64,000 nt of DNA from Distichodus sexfasciatus (taxonomy: Eukaryota > Chordata > Actinopteri > Characiformes > Distichodontidae): the NCBI GenBank assembly GCA_032718565.1, contig JAVGVS010000042.1:1128025-1192024 (forward strand), written 5' to 3'. Position numbers and translations under genes: made by a program. This document shows positions 45,147 through 58,000 of this stretch, piece after piece. The notes under the pieces were generated by a model, which was given only the letters and a program-made list of their open reading frames with translations, was not told the origin of the DNA and searched no databases. The first letter of the stretch is position 1; every line of letters begins with the position of its first letter.

Positions 45147-46654
45147 TTGTTACATAGATATACTGTATGTTATCTCTCTATTTTTGCATTTCACACTGTT
45201 GAATAATACATGCAACTTTCATTAAAGCGTTTTATTTTTACAGTGCACGCAATACGAGCACATCTTTGCATCAAAATGCATGTACAGGTTTATCTGCAAA
45301 ACTATAAAACACACCAATAAAAGTTTCATATGTTGGATGTTTGACACTGAAATTTTTACATTTCATCATATGATTAGACCAATGCATACACCCGAGATGT
45401 TTTTAGTTCAAAAGAAAACTGCAAATGTAAACATTTTGCGCAATGCTCTGAACATAAAAAAAAATCCGTTCTGGATGTTTTCAGAAACTTGAATTAAATG
45501 ATCATCTTTTTGTTAACTGGTGAATAACTGTGCAATGTTCATTCCTTTACTAACCATACTGAGTATGCTATAAAAATGCAGGAAAACGTTCTTAGTGTCT
45601 CTTTCTTGCTTTACCGCTTTACCAGTCTGTCTCTGCAGGTGCGTTGCCGTGCTGAGAGCCACAATTACACATTAACTTATGTACGTCTTTACACCCACCT
45701 TCAGCCCCACGAAGACGACGCGCGTGCGGCGGGAAGGAAGGAGGGGCGGGGGGCATGTTGTTTAGGGGACGGGGCTTTAGTGGTCCAAAGAGCAGGACAT
45801 TTTTTTGCTACCGGAGGAGCTGTCCCAGTCCCACGGACCCCTGTTACACCACAGACTGTGCAAATAAGCTTATCGATGTTTTTCGCTTCGGCGTGAAGGT
45901 TACGTGCCAGACGTGGGGCGTTCGGCTTGCCGTTGCTTTCCCTTAAAACATGCTAAAACACAAAAAAGTGACATGTGACTAAGAGATGAGGTGGAACATA
46001 GTCGTGCTAGTGACGAAATAGCTTTTCTTGCAGATAGTGAGATTTTATAGAGGTCTCATGTCAGTCAGCTCCCTTGTCATAGGCTGGCCTAACACCAGTT
46101 TGTTTGGTTTTTTAAAATTCCTTAAATTCTGTATCGCTGCCGTCCTCTTCCCTGCAGAATGAAGCAGATCTGCCCCAGATGGGGACCAAATTATGAGCTC
46201 GGGAACTGATCTTTTCTGGATTAACGAGAACAAAGTTCTCATGAGTAACAGTAATCTGCGCTTATCTGTTTTCGGTCGTTTTCGACTGGAAAACTTGAAT
46301 ACTATCATTGTTTGGTCCCTTAGAAACAAAAATGTTTGCGGCAAACTTGTGGTTCATTTGTGGCAAACAGTGGAATTTACCAGACTGTATTGTCACAAGT
46401 TTGCTATTGTCAGCCACTAGTGGCAAACCAGCAGCGATGTTCTGGCAACAATGACAAATTGCCACAAGTGATTTGGCAGTAATAGCAAACTTGCAGTGAA
46501 CTTTTGGTGAAACATTTGCCAGGTGTATAAGTTTTCCACAAAGCTTGCTAGAAGTCTAGAGCAAGTTTTCCACAAACCTAATTTGCATGTGAAAATATGA
46601 CCTTTATGACCTCAAATTTGAGGCAACATTGCCAAACGTTAATCGCAACTGTTT
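45147..46654. other. Intergenic stretch, no gene seen
   Basis: 45700-45800 is a small GC-rich island (GGAGGGGCGGGGGGCATG). 46320-46640 repeats GGCAAAC / TTTGCCA motifs in both directions, likely a decayed inverted-repeat element. No splice-linked coding sequence found. Confidence 0.35.
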
Positions 46655-46925
46655 GCCAGAAGCGGGGTGGCGCTGTCGTAGGCGCTGCCGCCTCAAGGCG
46701 AGAAGGTCGTGGGTTAGATCCCTGGGTCGGTGGTGGGGCCTTTCTGTGTGGAGTTTGCATGCTCTCCCGCTGTTCGTGTGGGTTTCCTCCGGGTGCTCCG
46801 GTTTCCTCCCACAGTCCAAAAAGCATGCAATATAGGTTAATTGGCGAATCTAAATTGGCCCCGTAAGGTGTGAATGAGAGTGTGATTGTGTTGGCACCTG
46901 CCCAGGGTTGGTCCCATGGTTCGAA
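46655..46925 (+). mobile_element. SINE family 3, plus orientation
   Basis: tRNA-like head GCGGGGTGGCGCTGTCGTAG ... GTGGGTTAGATCCC, then GCCTTTCTGTGTGGAGTTTG, GGTTTCCTCCCACAGTCCAA and AATATAGGTTAATTGGCG. Confidence 0.85.
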
Positions 46926-48014
46926 TTACGGGAGGGTACTGGGGGGTACTGTTTTACTAAATTTTACTAAAAACTCAGGGATGAAAGTTTTTAACAGTAT
47001 TACACCAAAGAAGCCAAAGGGGTAAAATAAGACTCATCAGGAGTATGCACAACTACAAGGCGTGTATCGTTAAGCTTTATGTTTAGGACCAATATACTTT
47101 TCTTAATGCTTGTTATTATAAGTCTTGCATACCTAAGTATAACTCTAGTGTATCTCTGTTCAGAGTTTATAAAAGTTATCTTAGAGTATAGTTACTTATG
47201 TCATGTTAACATACTTATTTCATCTTTATGAGTTTTCAATGTTATGTATGAGTGAAGAGTGAGCAAATGTTAAAGAGTTAATGGTAATAAGAAACTTTAA
47301 GTATTAAAATTTGCTTAATTAAAATAGCAATATATTGTGGTTCTCTCCAGTAAAATACATCAAATATAGCAAAGTTCTAAGTAAAACACCAAATGGTGAT
47401 TTCTTACAGAGGGCAATGCAAAGCTAAAACTAGATAATAAATAATGAATTGAAATAATAAGAATATCCTATTAGATTTTACTTGTAACTTTAAGTTAGCA
47501 ATTGAACCTGAATTTATTAGTTGAATCAGCATTTTTACAGAATATTAACACATTCACTCTTAAACACAGTCTTAGTTATGACTGACAGTTTCAAGTTAAT
47601 ACGTATATGTTCATTTCTGGGAACTGATTAAAAATCTAAACAATTACACTGACTATTCACAGAGCCTAGCTAGTTATTGTTGTTAAAGTATTGTCAAGTT
47701 GAAGTAAATGAAAGAATTTTGTTAACATGACCAATTGATCAAATCATTATCATTGTAGCATACTAGTTTTTGTAAAGGAGCGACTGGTCAGAAACCTGGC
47801 AGCAGTAATTTTTCCAGCCCTGAACACACACACATTAACATCCTGCCCTCATCTGGGGGGTCATTGCCTTGGAGGATTGACGTAGTTGGAAGCAGACGGC
47901 ACAGTCTAAAATACAAAAGGGCAGTTGGGCAAGAACAGCCCATGCATGATACTCCTGGATGCTGATCACTGCAGACTAAGAACACTGACAGATATTTTTT
48001 ATACAAAGGTAATT
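46926..48014. other. AT-rich intergenic stretch
   Basis: No gene recognised. 47770-48005 is more complex and less AT-rich than its surroundings and lies just past the ptges3l polyadenylation signal. Confidence 0.35.
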
Positions 48015-48020
48015 TTTATT
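48015..48020 (-). terminator. ptges3l: ptges3l polyadenylation signal
   Basis: AATAAA on the minus strand about 385 bp after the ptges3l stop. First consensus signal downstream of the gene. Confidence 0.5.
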
Positions 48021-48402
48021 ATTACAATGAAGGTACATTGCTCTTTTAGTTACACTGTACAATGTTAAAACTGTGTATTTATGTACACTTATTTTAGTAT
48101 TGTGTTAATTGATACAACATGGCTATATCTCCTTACAAAGCTCTGGCATAGAAAAAACATTACAGCTGGTTGGACATACACAAGAAGCAGCAGATACTTT
48201 AAGCGGTGAGTAGAAAAGAAATGAGGAGTGGAAGAGAAATTAGCATGTTTTTCAGATGTTTTCCAAGCAGCCATATGACCTTTGGGAAGAAAGAAAAAGG
48301 AGCTATAAGAAAAATGCAAACAAATCGAAACCAAAAAAGTATATACATTTTTCAGTTGTAAATACCTACCTTAGTAAAATTACTCTTATTCCAAGCTGTC
48401 CT

Positions 48403-49108
48403 TTAGTCACTCTGAAAAAAGTATAATCAATCAAAACAATACATTGCTGACTCAAAACTTGAAGTGTCCTTATTGTTATAAGGACATACTTACAAGATCG
48501 TCTAGATCATCCATGGTCGGAGGCTCCCCTTTCTTTTTCATGTCCGAGAGCATCTATGTTTCAAAATATGTCAAAAAGGCAATAATAAATAGAGCTCTGT
48601 CATTCAAGTTTAATGTATCACATCATAAGCATTTTGCTGTAACTACAAGTCTAAAAGACTAGAGGATCACAAACTGTAGAACGGACTCACATCCATGTAT
48701 TGTTCATACTCGGCCATGCCATCTTCCTCCTCATTTTCCCAATCTCTCCAGTTGTCAAAGTCTACAGATAACCAGGCTGGCTATAGGGTTAAAAAAATGA
48801 AAGTGCACAATTACTTTTAACACTTTTAACACTAAATAACATACGCAGTACCAGTAAATCTAAGTAATTAAAATTAAACACATTTTACCACTTTTTTATT
48901 TACTTTATAACTTGAGGGTTTTTATTCTTGTAAAGCATTAGAAAACTGGTGAATGAAATGAAAATATCTTTGCAGCATCAAATAAAATAGGTTTTCTTTA
49001 TAACATGGAAAGATAATGTAACAGTGCACATCTGAGATCCTATTAACTGGTTGTCCTATTAACTTAATAGCTCTATATAAATATAAAAAAAATATGTCTG
49101 TGACAAGC

Positions 49109-49189
<81 letters not shown>

Positions 49190-50091
49190 TAGTAGTAGTA
49201 GTAGTAGGCATTTGTAGACATAACATTTCTTTCTAATAAATGCACTCAAATAGGGAGCAAACTGGTCTCATTTGACCTATGATTATGTTTCATTGTTACT
49301 TAGATTTTTGTGCCAATACAGCTAGGCAAAGCAACTGTGTTTTCAAACCCTTGGCCGACCCCATGGTTTTACAGAGTGTCAGAAATAAAACTTTTAGCAG
49401 TACCTTAGCTGTATCTTTGGTGAGACGAGGCCATGCTACATTGTCTTTCCTTTTCCTTATTAAAACATTAATTGTGCGGTCTTGAACCTTCTCTCTGGAG
49501 TCCTAAAAGAGACGATGGCAGCAAAAGTTTGGAAGCACATTCAAAAGCTGAAAATCATTCAAGACATTTCTACTACAGGGACAGAAATAAGAAGTGTATG
49601 TAAAGAATATGACAAACATGTATAGATTCAGAGTAGAATTTGCTTAAAAGTTCTCCCAAATGAGCTAATAACAAACAAAAACTAATGGGGTAAGTAATGC
49701 GACTATCTCACTATTAACTTACAGATTTGAACACTTTGTCATAAAATTCAATCTCATTGTAGATATTGTTGTCATCGTCATCTTTGCAGCTGAAAAAAAC
49801 CCAAAACCATAAATAAGTAAAATAATAGAACGTGAATGTTTAGATGGTGGTCCTAGTACGAGAGAATCTCACCTTAAGATGATTTTGGTGTCCTGAATAT
49901 CCACTTGAACATCCTTTGCTTTCTGAACCATAAAGTTTATAGTAATATACTTTTTGCGGTCATACCACAGCGTTTTGGCTGATTGACTGGTGACATGCAG
50001 GAAAAGAAAGTCAAAAGCATATATATGTATGTATGTGTGTGTGTGTGTATGTATATATATATAATATGTACAGTACATACTGTATATATAC

Positions 50092-50124
<33 letters not shown>

Positions 50125-50236
50125 ATAGGCCAACCATCAACCATTTCTAAGACATTTGTTCTTCAACTTACGCAGTTTCAATGAAGATTGATACATTTGA
50201 GACTCACCAGTCTTCTGGTCTCACAATCTTTGGCAT
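48403..50236 (-). CDS. ptges3l: p23-type Hsp90 co-chaperone Ptges3l, complete, 7 exons
   Basis: Exons: 50236-50208, 49986-49873, 49789-49723, 49502-49404, 48780-48691, 48553-48494, 48411-48403 (stop). Sum 468 bp, 155 residues, in frame throughout. The CS/p23 domain (about residues 14-110) opens with TLWYDRKKYITINFMVQ and contains the p23-like VAWPRLTKD and WLSVDFDNWRDWE blocks that contact Hsp90. The tail is acidic, with PPTMDDLDDLSD at the end. Length and exon order fit PTGES3L rather than PTGES3. Exon 1 (MPKIVRPED) is the least certain part, resting on a donor ACTG|GTGAGT and phase match. Introns carry a compound microsatellite and a TG/CA palindrome. In mammals PTGES3L can be joined to AARSD1 by read-through; here aarsd1 is on the other strand, 12 kb away. 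Co-chaperone role is known for the family. Confidence 0.93.
49111..49206. repeat. Compound CA/ATT/AGT microsatellite (ptges3l intron 4)
   Basis: (CA)n, then (ATT)n, then (AGT)n; same composition order as 30928-31065. Confidence 0.92.
50019..50124. repeat. TA/TG ... TA/CA palindromic microsatellite (ptges3l intron 1)
   Basis: A (TG)n block and a (CA)n block face each other around a TA-rich centre, so the whole can fold into a long hairpin. Confidence 0.85.
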
Positions 50237-50375
50237 CTTCCTCCAGTTAATCTTTGTAAGGAAACGTCTTTGGTCCTATTTACGTGTGAATTTTTAGAGA
50301 GTTCAAAAACGTGAGTGTATGCTGGAGAGGGAGCTCCGTAAGTGTGTAAGCATGGGGGACATCCAGCGATCTAGG

Positions 50376-50530
50376 CTATTTTTAGGATGGATGGTATCAG
50401 CTGCATGGGGAGGAACTTGCGTTCTTCACCCCCCCTCCACCACTATCCCATTTAAAGGCCCTCGGTGGAACACTCGGGAAAAATCACTACCCAACTGCAA
50501 CCAATCAAGTACCCCCACTACCTCCAGCTG
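50376..50530 (-). promoter_or_regulatory. ptges3l: ptges3l promoter with MEF2 site and two E-boxes
   Basis: Upstream of the ptges3l start on the minus strand. A perfect MEF2 consensus CTAAAAATAG (plus 50376-50385) is followed upstream by an E-box CAGCTG at 50398-50403, a TTTAAA element at 50451-50456 and a second CAGCTG at 50525-50530. MEF2 plus E-boxes is the classic striated-muscle promoter grammar, and a p23-domain AARSD1 isoform is described in mammals as a muscle Hsp90 co-chaperone. Muscle expression here is inference. Confidence 0.55.
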
Positions 50531-50689
50531 TACTGGGTGGGGGTTGGAGAAGTTACCAGAAACCTGTTTGGGTGTGAACTGTTCTCACCCCAAGCTGCTC
50601 AATCCCCCAAATCTTTAACTGTAGGAAGTTGGAAATTGACTACAGTCCAAATTCAACGAAACACCTCAACAATTAATCATTGAAACTTG

Positions 50690-51819
50690 AATTCAAAATG
50701 ATTAGATTAAAAAAATTATATAAACAAGTCAAATTATCGCTGTCTACATTTGTTGTGTTTTATCAAATATACTTTAATAATGTCATTTTAAAATAAATGA
50801 GGACAATATTAAATAGAAGATTGGAACCATAAAGATGAAAACTTTGAGAATTAGCTGTTATTATATGACATAGTAGAATAACACAGAAATAAATTTAAAT
50901 TTGCTTCCTTGGATAAGACTGGATGCTTATAGATTCACATGTAGGTTCTTAAATTAATTGGTCAAAAGACAACACACACTTTTGGCGTTGATGGTTCCTT
51001 GAGGCTTTTCTGACCTGATGGCTAATAGTAGTGGTAGTAAAGGTAGTGCCAAAGAATGATTGTGTTGTGGGAAGAACAATGTTACACAGCCATCTTAGTT
51101 AGCAATGTGCGTGTTTAACGCCTCTCGTTAAAAGTGGATTGTGCAATTGCATTTTGCAGACAGTGTCCTAAAATGAGTGTGTGACAACCAGATGCAGAGT
51201 TTAAAAGAGGTCTATTATGTTATTAAAAATGTTAAAGGTTGTGGTGGCATCTCTAGATTGAGAAGCTTCTGTTTTCTAGATAACATTTTATACCCTAGGC
51301 CTACAGTTCATGACACCGCAAGCTTTATGGGTTTTTTTAACTTTTAAATAAATAAATAAATAAACTCCACATCTGATTGTCCTTTTGCTGAGGCTCTCTG
51401 TTTTGGTCATAAGGCTCCTGAAGAATTTGCCTGATTTCAGCAGGAGAAACAGACAGTTACTGATGATCATGGTTTCTGTCAAAACAAAATTGTAAGTTTA
51501 TTAAGTTAACCTCAATATGAAACGTTTCTCTTTTGGGAAAAAAACCCAAACCGCAATTCAGTTAAGAATAAGTTTGGTTCGATTTTACGGAATCTACATT
51601 TGTGTACGAATAATATACGTGAAATAATGTAAAATAGGTCACAAATTCAACCTAAAAATAGATGAGGCTTTAGTAACTTAATGCCGCTGCTAGACGTTTC
51701 TACATTTAAAATGAAATGAAATTAAAAATGCAGTCGATTTTGCTTCGACGTAACGGGATCTACGTTTGAGGATGAAAAACTCAAGAAAACATTGGGAAAA
51801 CGTGTGCGAGTTCTACTCG
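50690..51819. other. Interval between the divergent ptges3l and kat7 promoters
   Basis: AT-rich, no gene seen. A short AAAT microsatellite lies near 51345-51362. Confidence 0.4.
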
Positions 51820-52096
51820 TCTCCTCGTTGTGAGTAAAGCGCCCTCTGCTGTCGAGTTCGCGCCACACAAAACTACGTCATTTCCGGTCGGCGCAACAAT
51901 CGGGGAGGGGAAAAGGCAGAATGTGGCGCGCGCGAGAGGTACAATTGTTATTGAAACTTAGCTAACGGTAGCGAGGTTAGCTGCAAAATTTCAAGCCCGG
52001 TCTATATTATTTTTAGACCTTTTTAAAGCAGAGAAAAACGTATTGGCTATATTAAGAGGATTTTTATGTGCTACTGAAGATTTACTTCAAGGAAGT
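51820..52096 (+). promoter_or_regulatory. kat7: kat7 promoter and 5' UTR
   Basis: CpG-rich, TATA-less stretch before the kat7 start. TACGTCATTTCCGG at 51874-51887 overlaps a CRE half-site with an ETS site, a pairing common in housekeeping promoters. GGCGCGCGCGAGAG follows at about 51935. CpG richness continues into intron 1 up to about 52.5 kb. Confidence 0.55.
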
Positions 52097-55000
52097 ATGC
52101 CCCGAAGAAAGGTAAGAGAGAAGAATTCCGATTTTTAAAAGCCATGCTAAACGCTAAACAACATGGCTGACGCGCGACCCTAAGTGCAGCGCGAAACCGA
52201 ACAGTAAGCAGATAAAACACCGACTAGCCTTTTTCGAAGAGCCATTTACACGATATAAGCTTTTCTTTAAATTCGCTTTCCCTTATTTTTTTTTTTTATA
52301 ACGCCGCTGTTAGCACCAAGCTAAGGCTAACCCGCCTCCAAGGCTTTGGAAGAGTAGACGGCTGCGTCCCATTGCGCGCTGCCATTTGGGACGCGGCCCC
52401 GCTCCGGCGCGCTTAGCAGAAAGAGGCTAAGCTAAGCGCCGCGAAGCGGAGAAAAGCGAGATAGAAAAGGCCGAGAGACGGCGAGTCGGACGCGTTGCCT
52501 TTTGTGAACAATCGGAATGCTGTAGAGGTAGAAATGTAGACCTTTCTGCATGAGGAAATGAGCAGAACCTGACATGATAATTTAGTGGCTGACTAGGTAG
52601 TAGCGCGTTAACTGGTTGCAGCGGTTAGCTCCGGTGTTGGCGTTTGTTTTGCATCAGTGTTCAATACTCCATCAATACTTTACTTCTTACAATATGACTT
52701 TTAAAAGGAGAGAGTCTTCCTGATAAACATGTGTTACCCCGTAATCAAGGTGGTCTCTCAGTGAAATGATGACTGTAAATGTTAATATTTTCTTAATGTT
52801 TAACCCTATTGTAATATTACAGTTTTCTAGTTGCTGTATTTTCAAGTCGCTATATCGGCTTGTCGAATGGAACTATAATAATGATTTCTTAAAAGTTATT
52901 TAGCTTTTTCCTGCTTAGTTCATGTTTTGTAAGTGCAGCTCTGTTGCTTTTAAACGTTCAAGGCGCCGTCAACTGTGGAATGACGTGAGACTGGCTTCAC
53001 GTCCTGTATCTTTTTATTAAATATGTTAAAATGAGGGATAGTTTATATAAAGAAGGCAACTAACAAGAGAATAACAAAAAGCAATGTCATCATTTAAAAA
53101 AAATGGACAGTATATACTGACAGTTGTGAGTGGCAAAAATCTGGTGTCATAATCCTATTTATTTTGGGACATTGCTTATTTCCAGCGTTCATCAAATGTC
53201 TCTTAAAGGATGTGTCTATAGATGAAAATCCTATTGGAAGACAGATCGTTGTGTGAGTTGCAGTTTCTAAGTTGTTGTTTTGATATATTGTGTATAGAGA
53301 ACAGCAGGCAGCAGTTCGGACGGTACGGCGGATTCGGACGACTCGACTGAGCAGGAGAAGACAGACCACAGTGACGCCAACCTGCGTGGAAACACACGCC
53401 TGACCAGGGCGTCACTCCGTCTCAGTCAGAGCTCTCAAGGTAAATGCTCAATGCACACACACAACCATACTTTATAGTGCAGGTATGCATGGGAGAGATG
53501 TCTTATTAAATAAATTTAGTTGGGTGTCAAGTCACAGACGTTGAGCTCTGGCAGTGAAAAGTCATAGTGGGGACTGTTGTGGTGAGACTTTGAATCCCAA
53601 GAGAGCCTAAAAGGGCCCCTGAGCAAGGACCTTAACCCCAGTTTGCTCCTATGAGACCTATACCTGCAAACTAGTCGCTTTTCCAATATTCCATCCACAA
53701 GAACGGAAGTAGATGCGTAAAAACACGTAAATTATGTGTTTCGCGATGTTAACACATGCGCTGTGTTTGTGAGCGCACGCACGTGATTGCACGCACACAC
53801 GCACTGGCCTTTGTCGCCATTACTCCAGGTCAGTCAAATCTTCCCCTTTATTACAGACCAAACTCATATTTTAGCTCGTAAAGAACTACATCAACCTGCT
53901 TTCTACTCACAATACGTCCATTTATTGAAATTTTCGGCATTTATTCCAGAACGCGTGTCTTCCAGAAAGGCCAAACGCAACTCATTTTATAGATATGTAG
54001 AATGATTTAGGTTGTCATATTTTTGAGCCCTTCTGAACTTGCAAGTATGAGATTAACGTAAATGTAAATAGTACATAATGAACTGGTTCCCTGAATATTG
54101 GTTAATAAAAACAATGCAATTTAGATTCACCACTGAAATTCATAGACTTAACCGTTGTCTTGGAAACTGGCATTATTTGTCCACTTCACACTATTACTGT
54201 ATTATAGTTACATTAACGTCTTTGATCAGACGCTCTTATCCTGAGTGAGTTCCCTTAAAACCATAGTACTGTGTATTGCCATGTGACTCTCAACCATCCA
54301 GTCTGCCACGTCATCCATGTGTTTCTTTAATTATTTTGAAATGACAAAAAAAACACCTTCTTTTGTTAAAAAATGTAAAAACTTTAATTGTTGTGCATAT
54401 TTAACTGTGATGGGAAGAAACAAAAAAGCCCCAAATAATTGTTCTTAATCATATTCAAGGTAAAATATGGAATTCATTGTGATATTGATGTCAGGTCATA
54501 TCACCCAGCCCTACGTCTTTGTAAATTTCTGTTCTGTTGCCTTGCTCTAAAAAAACAATTGCTTGATTAATTTTTTCTTTACCTAGTGTGTTACTTGAGG
54601 TTCTGAACTAGGTGGAATTAATGTTCTATGATTTCTCATGTACCCACTTCCCCTTCAGATGCCCCACCCGATGTGAAGCAGGTAGCAGAAAGAGACGAGT
54701 CTCCTCCGAGAACGCCTACTGGCAATGCTCCTTCATCTGAGTCGGATATCGACATCTCCAGTCCCAACGCGTCCCACGATGAAGGCGCTGCCAAAGATCA
54801 GAAGGACTCAGGCAGCGATCCCTCTCACAGGCCGAAGCGCCGCCGCTTCCACGAGAGCTACAACTTCAACATGAAGTGCCCCACTCCTGGCTGCAACTCT
54901 CTGGGTGAGTTAAACACCGTCGGCCTCCATCCCGCCATGCAGAATGAAAATCTATTTGTGCTTTGATGGAAATGATCCATGGATATTGGAATTCATTTGT

Positions 55001-58000
55001 TCTTTCAGGCCATTTGACTGGAAAACACGAAAGACACTTCTCTATATCCGGCTGTCCCCTTTACCATAACCTGTCAGCAGATGAGTGCAAGGTTTGCTTG
55101 ATGTTCTGCAGCATTTTCAGTGATTTTTCTGGAATATAGGTGTGCCAAAGGTGGTTTTCAACAATTGTTCCATGTTCAGGTTAAGGCTACTGAGCGCGAA
55201 AAACAAGAGGAGGAAAGGAGCCAAGGGCAGAACGAGGACAACAGGCACGCTACACGGCATCAGGTACCTTCAGTGTTTACAAATTTGTGATTGTGTAATA
55301 TAATTGATATAGGAGATGAAATTTCCATTAATTTGTAGTTTTTAAGTCTCATGCTTGGGTATGTTACACACTCAGCAATGTGATATGTATTTTAGATTTT
55401 GGTAAAGAATGAGTCATGGGGCGGCATGGAGACACGGTGGTTAGCGGTTCTGGGTTTGAGCCCCGGGTCGGCCGTGGGGCCTTTCTGTGTGGGGTTCGCA
55501 TGCTCTCCCTGTGTTCGTGTGGGTTTCCTCTGGGTGCGCCGGTTTCCTCCCACAGTCCAAAAAGCATGTAATATAGGTTAATTGGCAACTGTAAATTGAC
55601 CCTGGAAGTTGGGAATGTGAGTGTGTGTGTGCCCTGCTGTGTGTTGCCGCCTGCGCCATGCGCACATAATGGTTTAGGCTCCGGTCCTCCCGCAGTCACA
55701 GTTGGGATTAATCGGCTCAGATAATGAATGAATGAGTCATTTTGGAAAATACTTTGCCACCATTTAGACTTGGTTTTAAAAGCATTGGGTCACAAGTGGA
55801 CATTGGAGACACGTCGTTTTTATACCTGCCACTATCAAGGTGTCAACAGTACTTGTACATCAGATATTTTTGTCTACATCACTTCCGCACAGCATAAAAG
55901 GACATAGCTTACAGTTGCTACGTTAGTCCATTGGTTCCCAGACTTTTCTACAGTGCTCCTCCGATATAATTTCCAATATTCATGCACACTAGAATAATAT
56001 TGCTACAGTAATTGTGCGATGTGAGTTGTGATGTTTTCTTGTTTGACTGTTTGAAGGCACCCACTGCGAGGCAGGTGAGATATAAGGAGAAAGTTATGGA
56101 GATAAGGAAGAGGAGGGACACTGGACTGAGCAAAGAGCAGAAAGACAAATATATGGTAAGGCTTAAGTTTTGCGAGAATGTGGAGCATAGTTTCTTCCTT
56201 TAGATCCTGTTAACATTTCGGGCTTAAGCTCATTTTCAAAATAATTTCTTTCTAGGAGCACAGGCAAACTCACGGAACAACCAGAGAGCCGCTTTTGGAG
56301 AACATCACGAGCGAATATGATCTTGAGTTGTTTAGAAAAGCACAGGCAAGGGCGTCTGAAGACCTGGTAAGAGTTTTTGTAGTCTTTGCGAATTGTGTGC
56401 TAAGAGAACAAGATTATGCTATTGGGACTTCATAACCAAATTTGCCAACTTAGTTAATAAATGTATTATGTTACTAATCTTTGCTGTGTTGCTCACTTTT
56501 ATGATGGAAATATTAGTGGCAATACAGTTATTTACTAAATTAGTTATGCTGCTATATTGCTCTCTTCCATAATGAAAAAATACTGCAGTGGATGTTTTTA
56601 TTAAGGTCCCACCATTGAAAGTTTTAGGATTTTTATGTAGTATTAATGTTAATAAACTTGTTTAGATGGTTTGATTGATTATTTTATTTGTATAATTCCT
56701 AAATTTTATTTCATCATACCTGCCTTGGTCATACAATAGATATAGTTGCTAATATGGCATTAAAACTAAACAAACAAATGGGGCTATGAAAATTTCCCAC
56801 AATTTCTTATGACCTAAGGGACAAAATAGCCAAGTAATAACATAATGAAATAATATCCAATCTTCTCAATGTAGCCTCCTCTTGTCTGTATCTGTATCTA
56901 ATTCCTTTTGAGTCTGGATATATTCAAATAAGAAATGTTGCTTTGTGCAGGAGAAGCTGCGCATGCAAGGTCAGATTACAGAGGGCAGTAACATGATAAA
57001 AACTATCCTGTTTGGTCGCTACGAGCTGGACACCTGGTACCATTCTCCTTATCCAGAAGAATATGCCCGGCTTGGCCGCCTGTACGTCTGCGAGTTCTGC
57101 CTGAAGTACATGAAAAGCCAGACCATCCTGCGCAGGCACATGGTACAAGTCTTGCTCCTCTTTATTTGAGGTTTGGTTAATTATGTTATGAGCTTTAATT
57201 GTTGGTGGCCTAGTGGTTAGGACACTTGATGGACCAAGAGGTCGTGGGTTTGAGTCCCATGTCTGGCACTACCATCACTGGGTCCCTAAGCAAGACCCTT
57301 AACCCTAAGTTGCTCCAGGCAAGCAGTGAGCTAGAAGTGCCTAACAGTTTTCTCCTTCCGTGCAGGCCAAGTGTGTGTGGAAACACCCGCCTGGGGACGA
57401 GATTTACAGGAAAGGAGCCATCTCCGTGTTCGAGGTGGACGGGAAAAAGAACAAGGTAAAGGACTGATATATTCGACGTGAGCAAGAAGGTTAGCCTGGA
57501 AAATAAAGTTCATGCATCTTTGCTTTTTTTTTTCTCTTGTTTAGATCTACTGCCAGAACTTGTGTCTGTTGGCCAAGCTGTTTCTGGACCACAAGACGTT
57601 ATACTACGACGTCGAGCCCTTCCTCTTCTACGTGATGACTGAGGCCGACAACACTGGCTGCCATCTGGTGGGATATTTCTCAAAGGTAAGGAGTGAACTT
57701 TCCATTTCTAACCTCTCTCTCTCTGTTGTTGGCCACCCTCTGTGCTGACACCCATGACGTGTGCAAATTAGCTTGTGGTAGTGTGGAGCTACATTTAAAG
57801 CGTTATATGCCACATTCATTCTCACATTCCTGGGTGAGTTTTCCAGATGTCTGAGAAAGCGGCTGAAGCTTAGGGTTGGGCGATACTTGAATCAGTATCA
57901 CAATTAATTGATTGGTTTAAGTCGATCGTGGCTAATGAAAGATTATTATTATTATTGTACCAGCAGCTGTGCTTCAAGTATTTTCACAACTTCACCACTA

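Noticed and set aside
47905..48010. Possible plus-strand 5' exon ending ATACAAAG|GTAATT
   Set aside because: Overlaps the 3' end of ptges3l and leads to no plus-strand gene before kat7; one weak donor is not enough.
50319..50683. Plus-strand frames upstream of ptges3l
   Set aside because: They cover the inferred promoter, lack homology, and are explained by local GC content.
53787..54005. Open frame in kat7 intron 2 considered as the missing human KAT7 segment
   Set aside because: Its translation does not resemble the Ser/Arg-rich human segment, and it lacks matching splice sites in phase.
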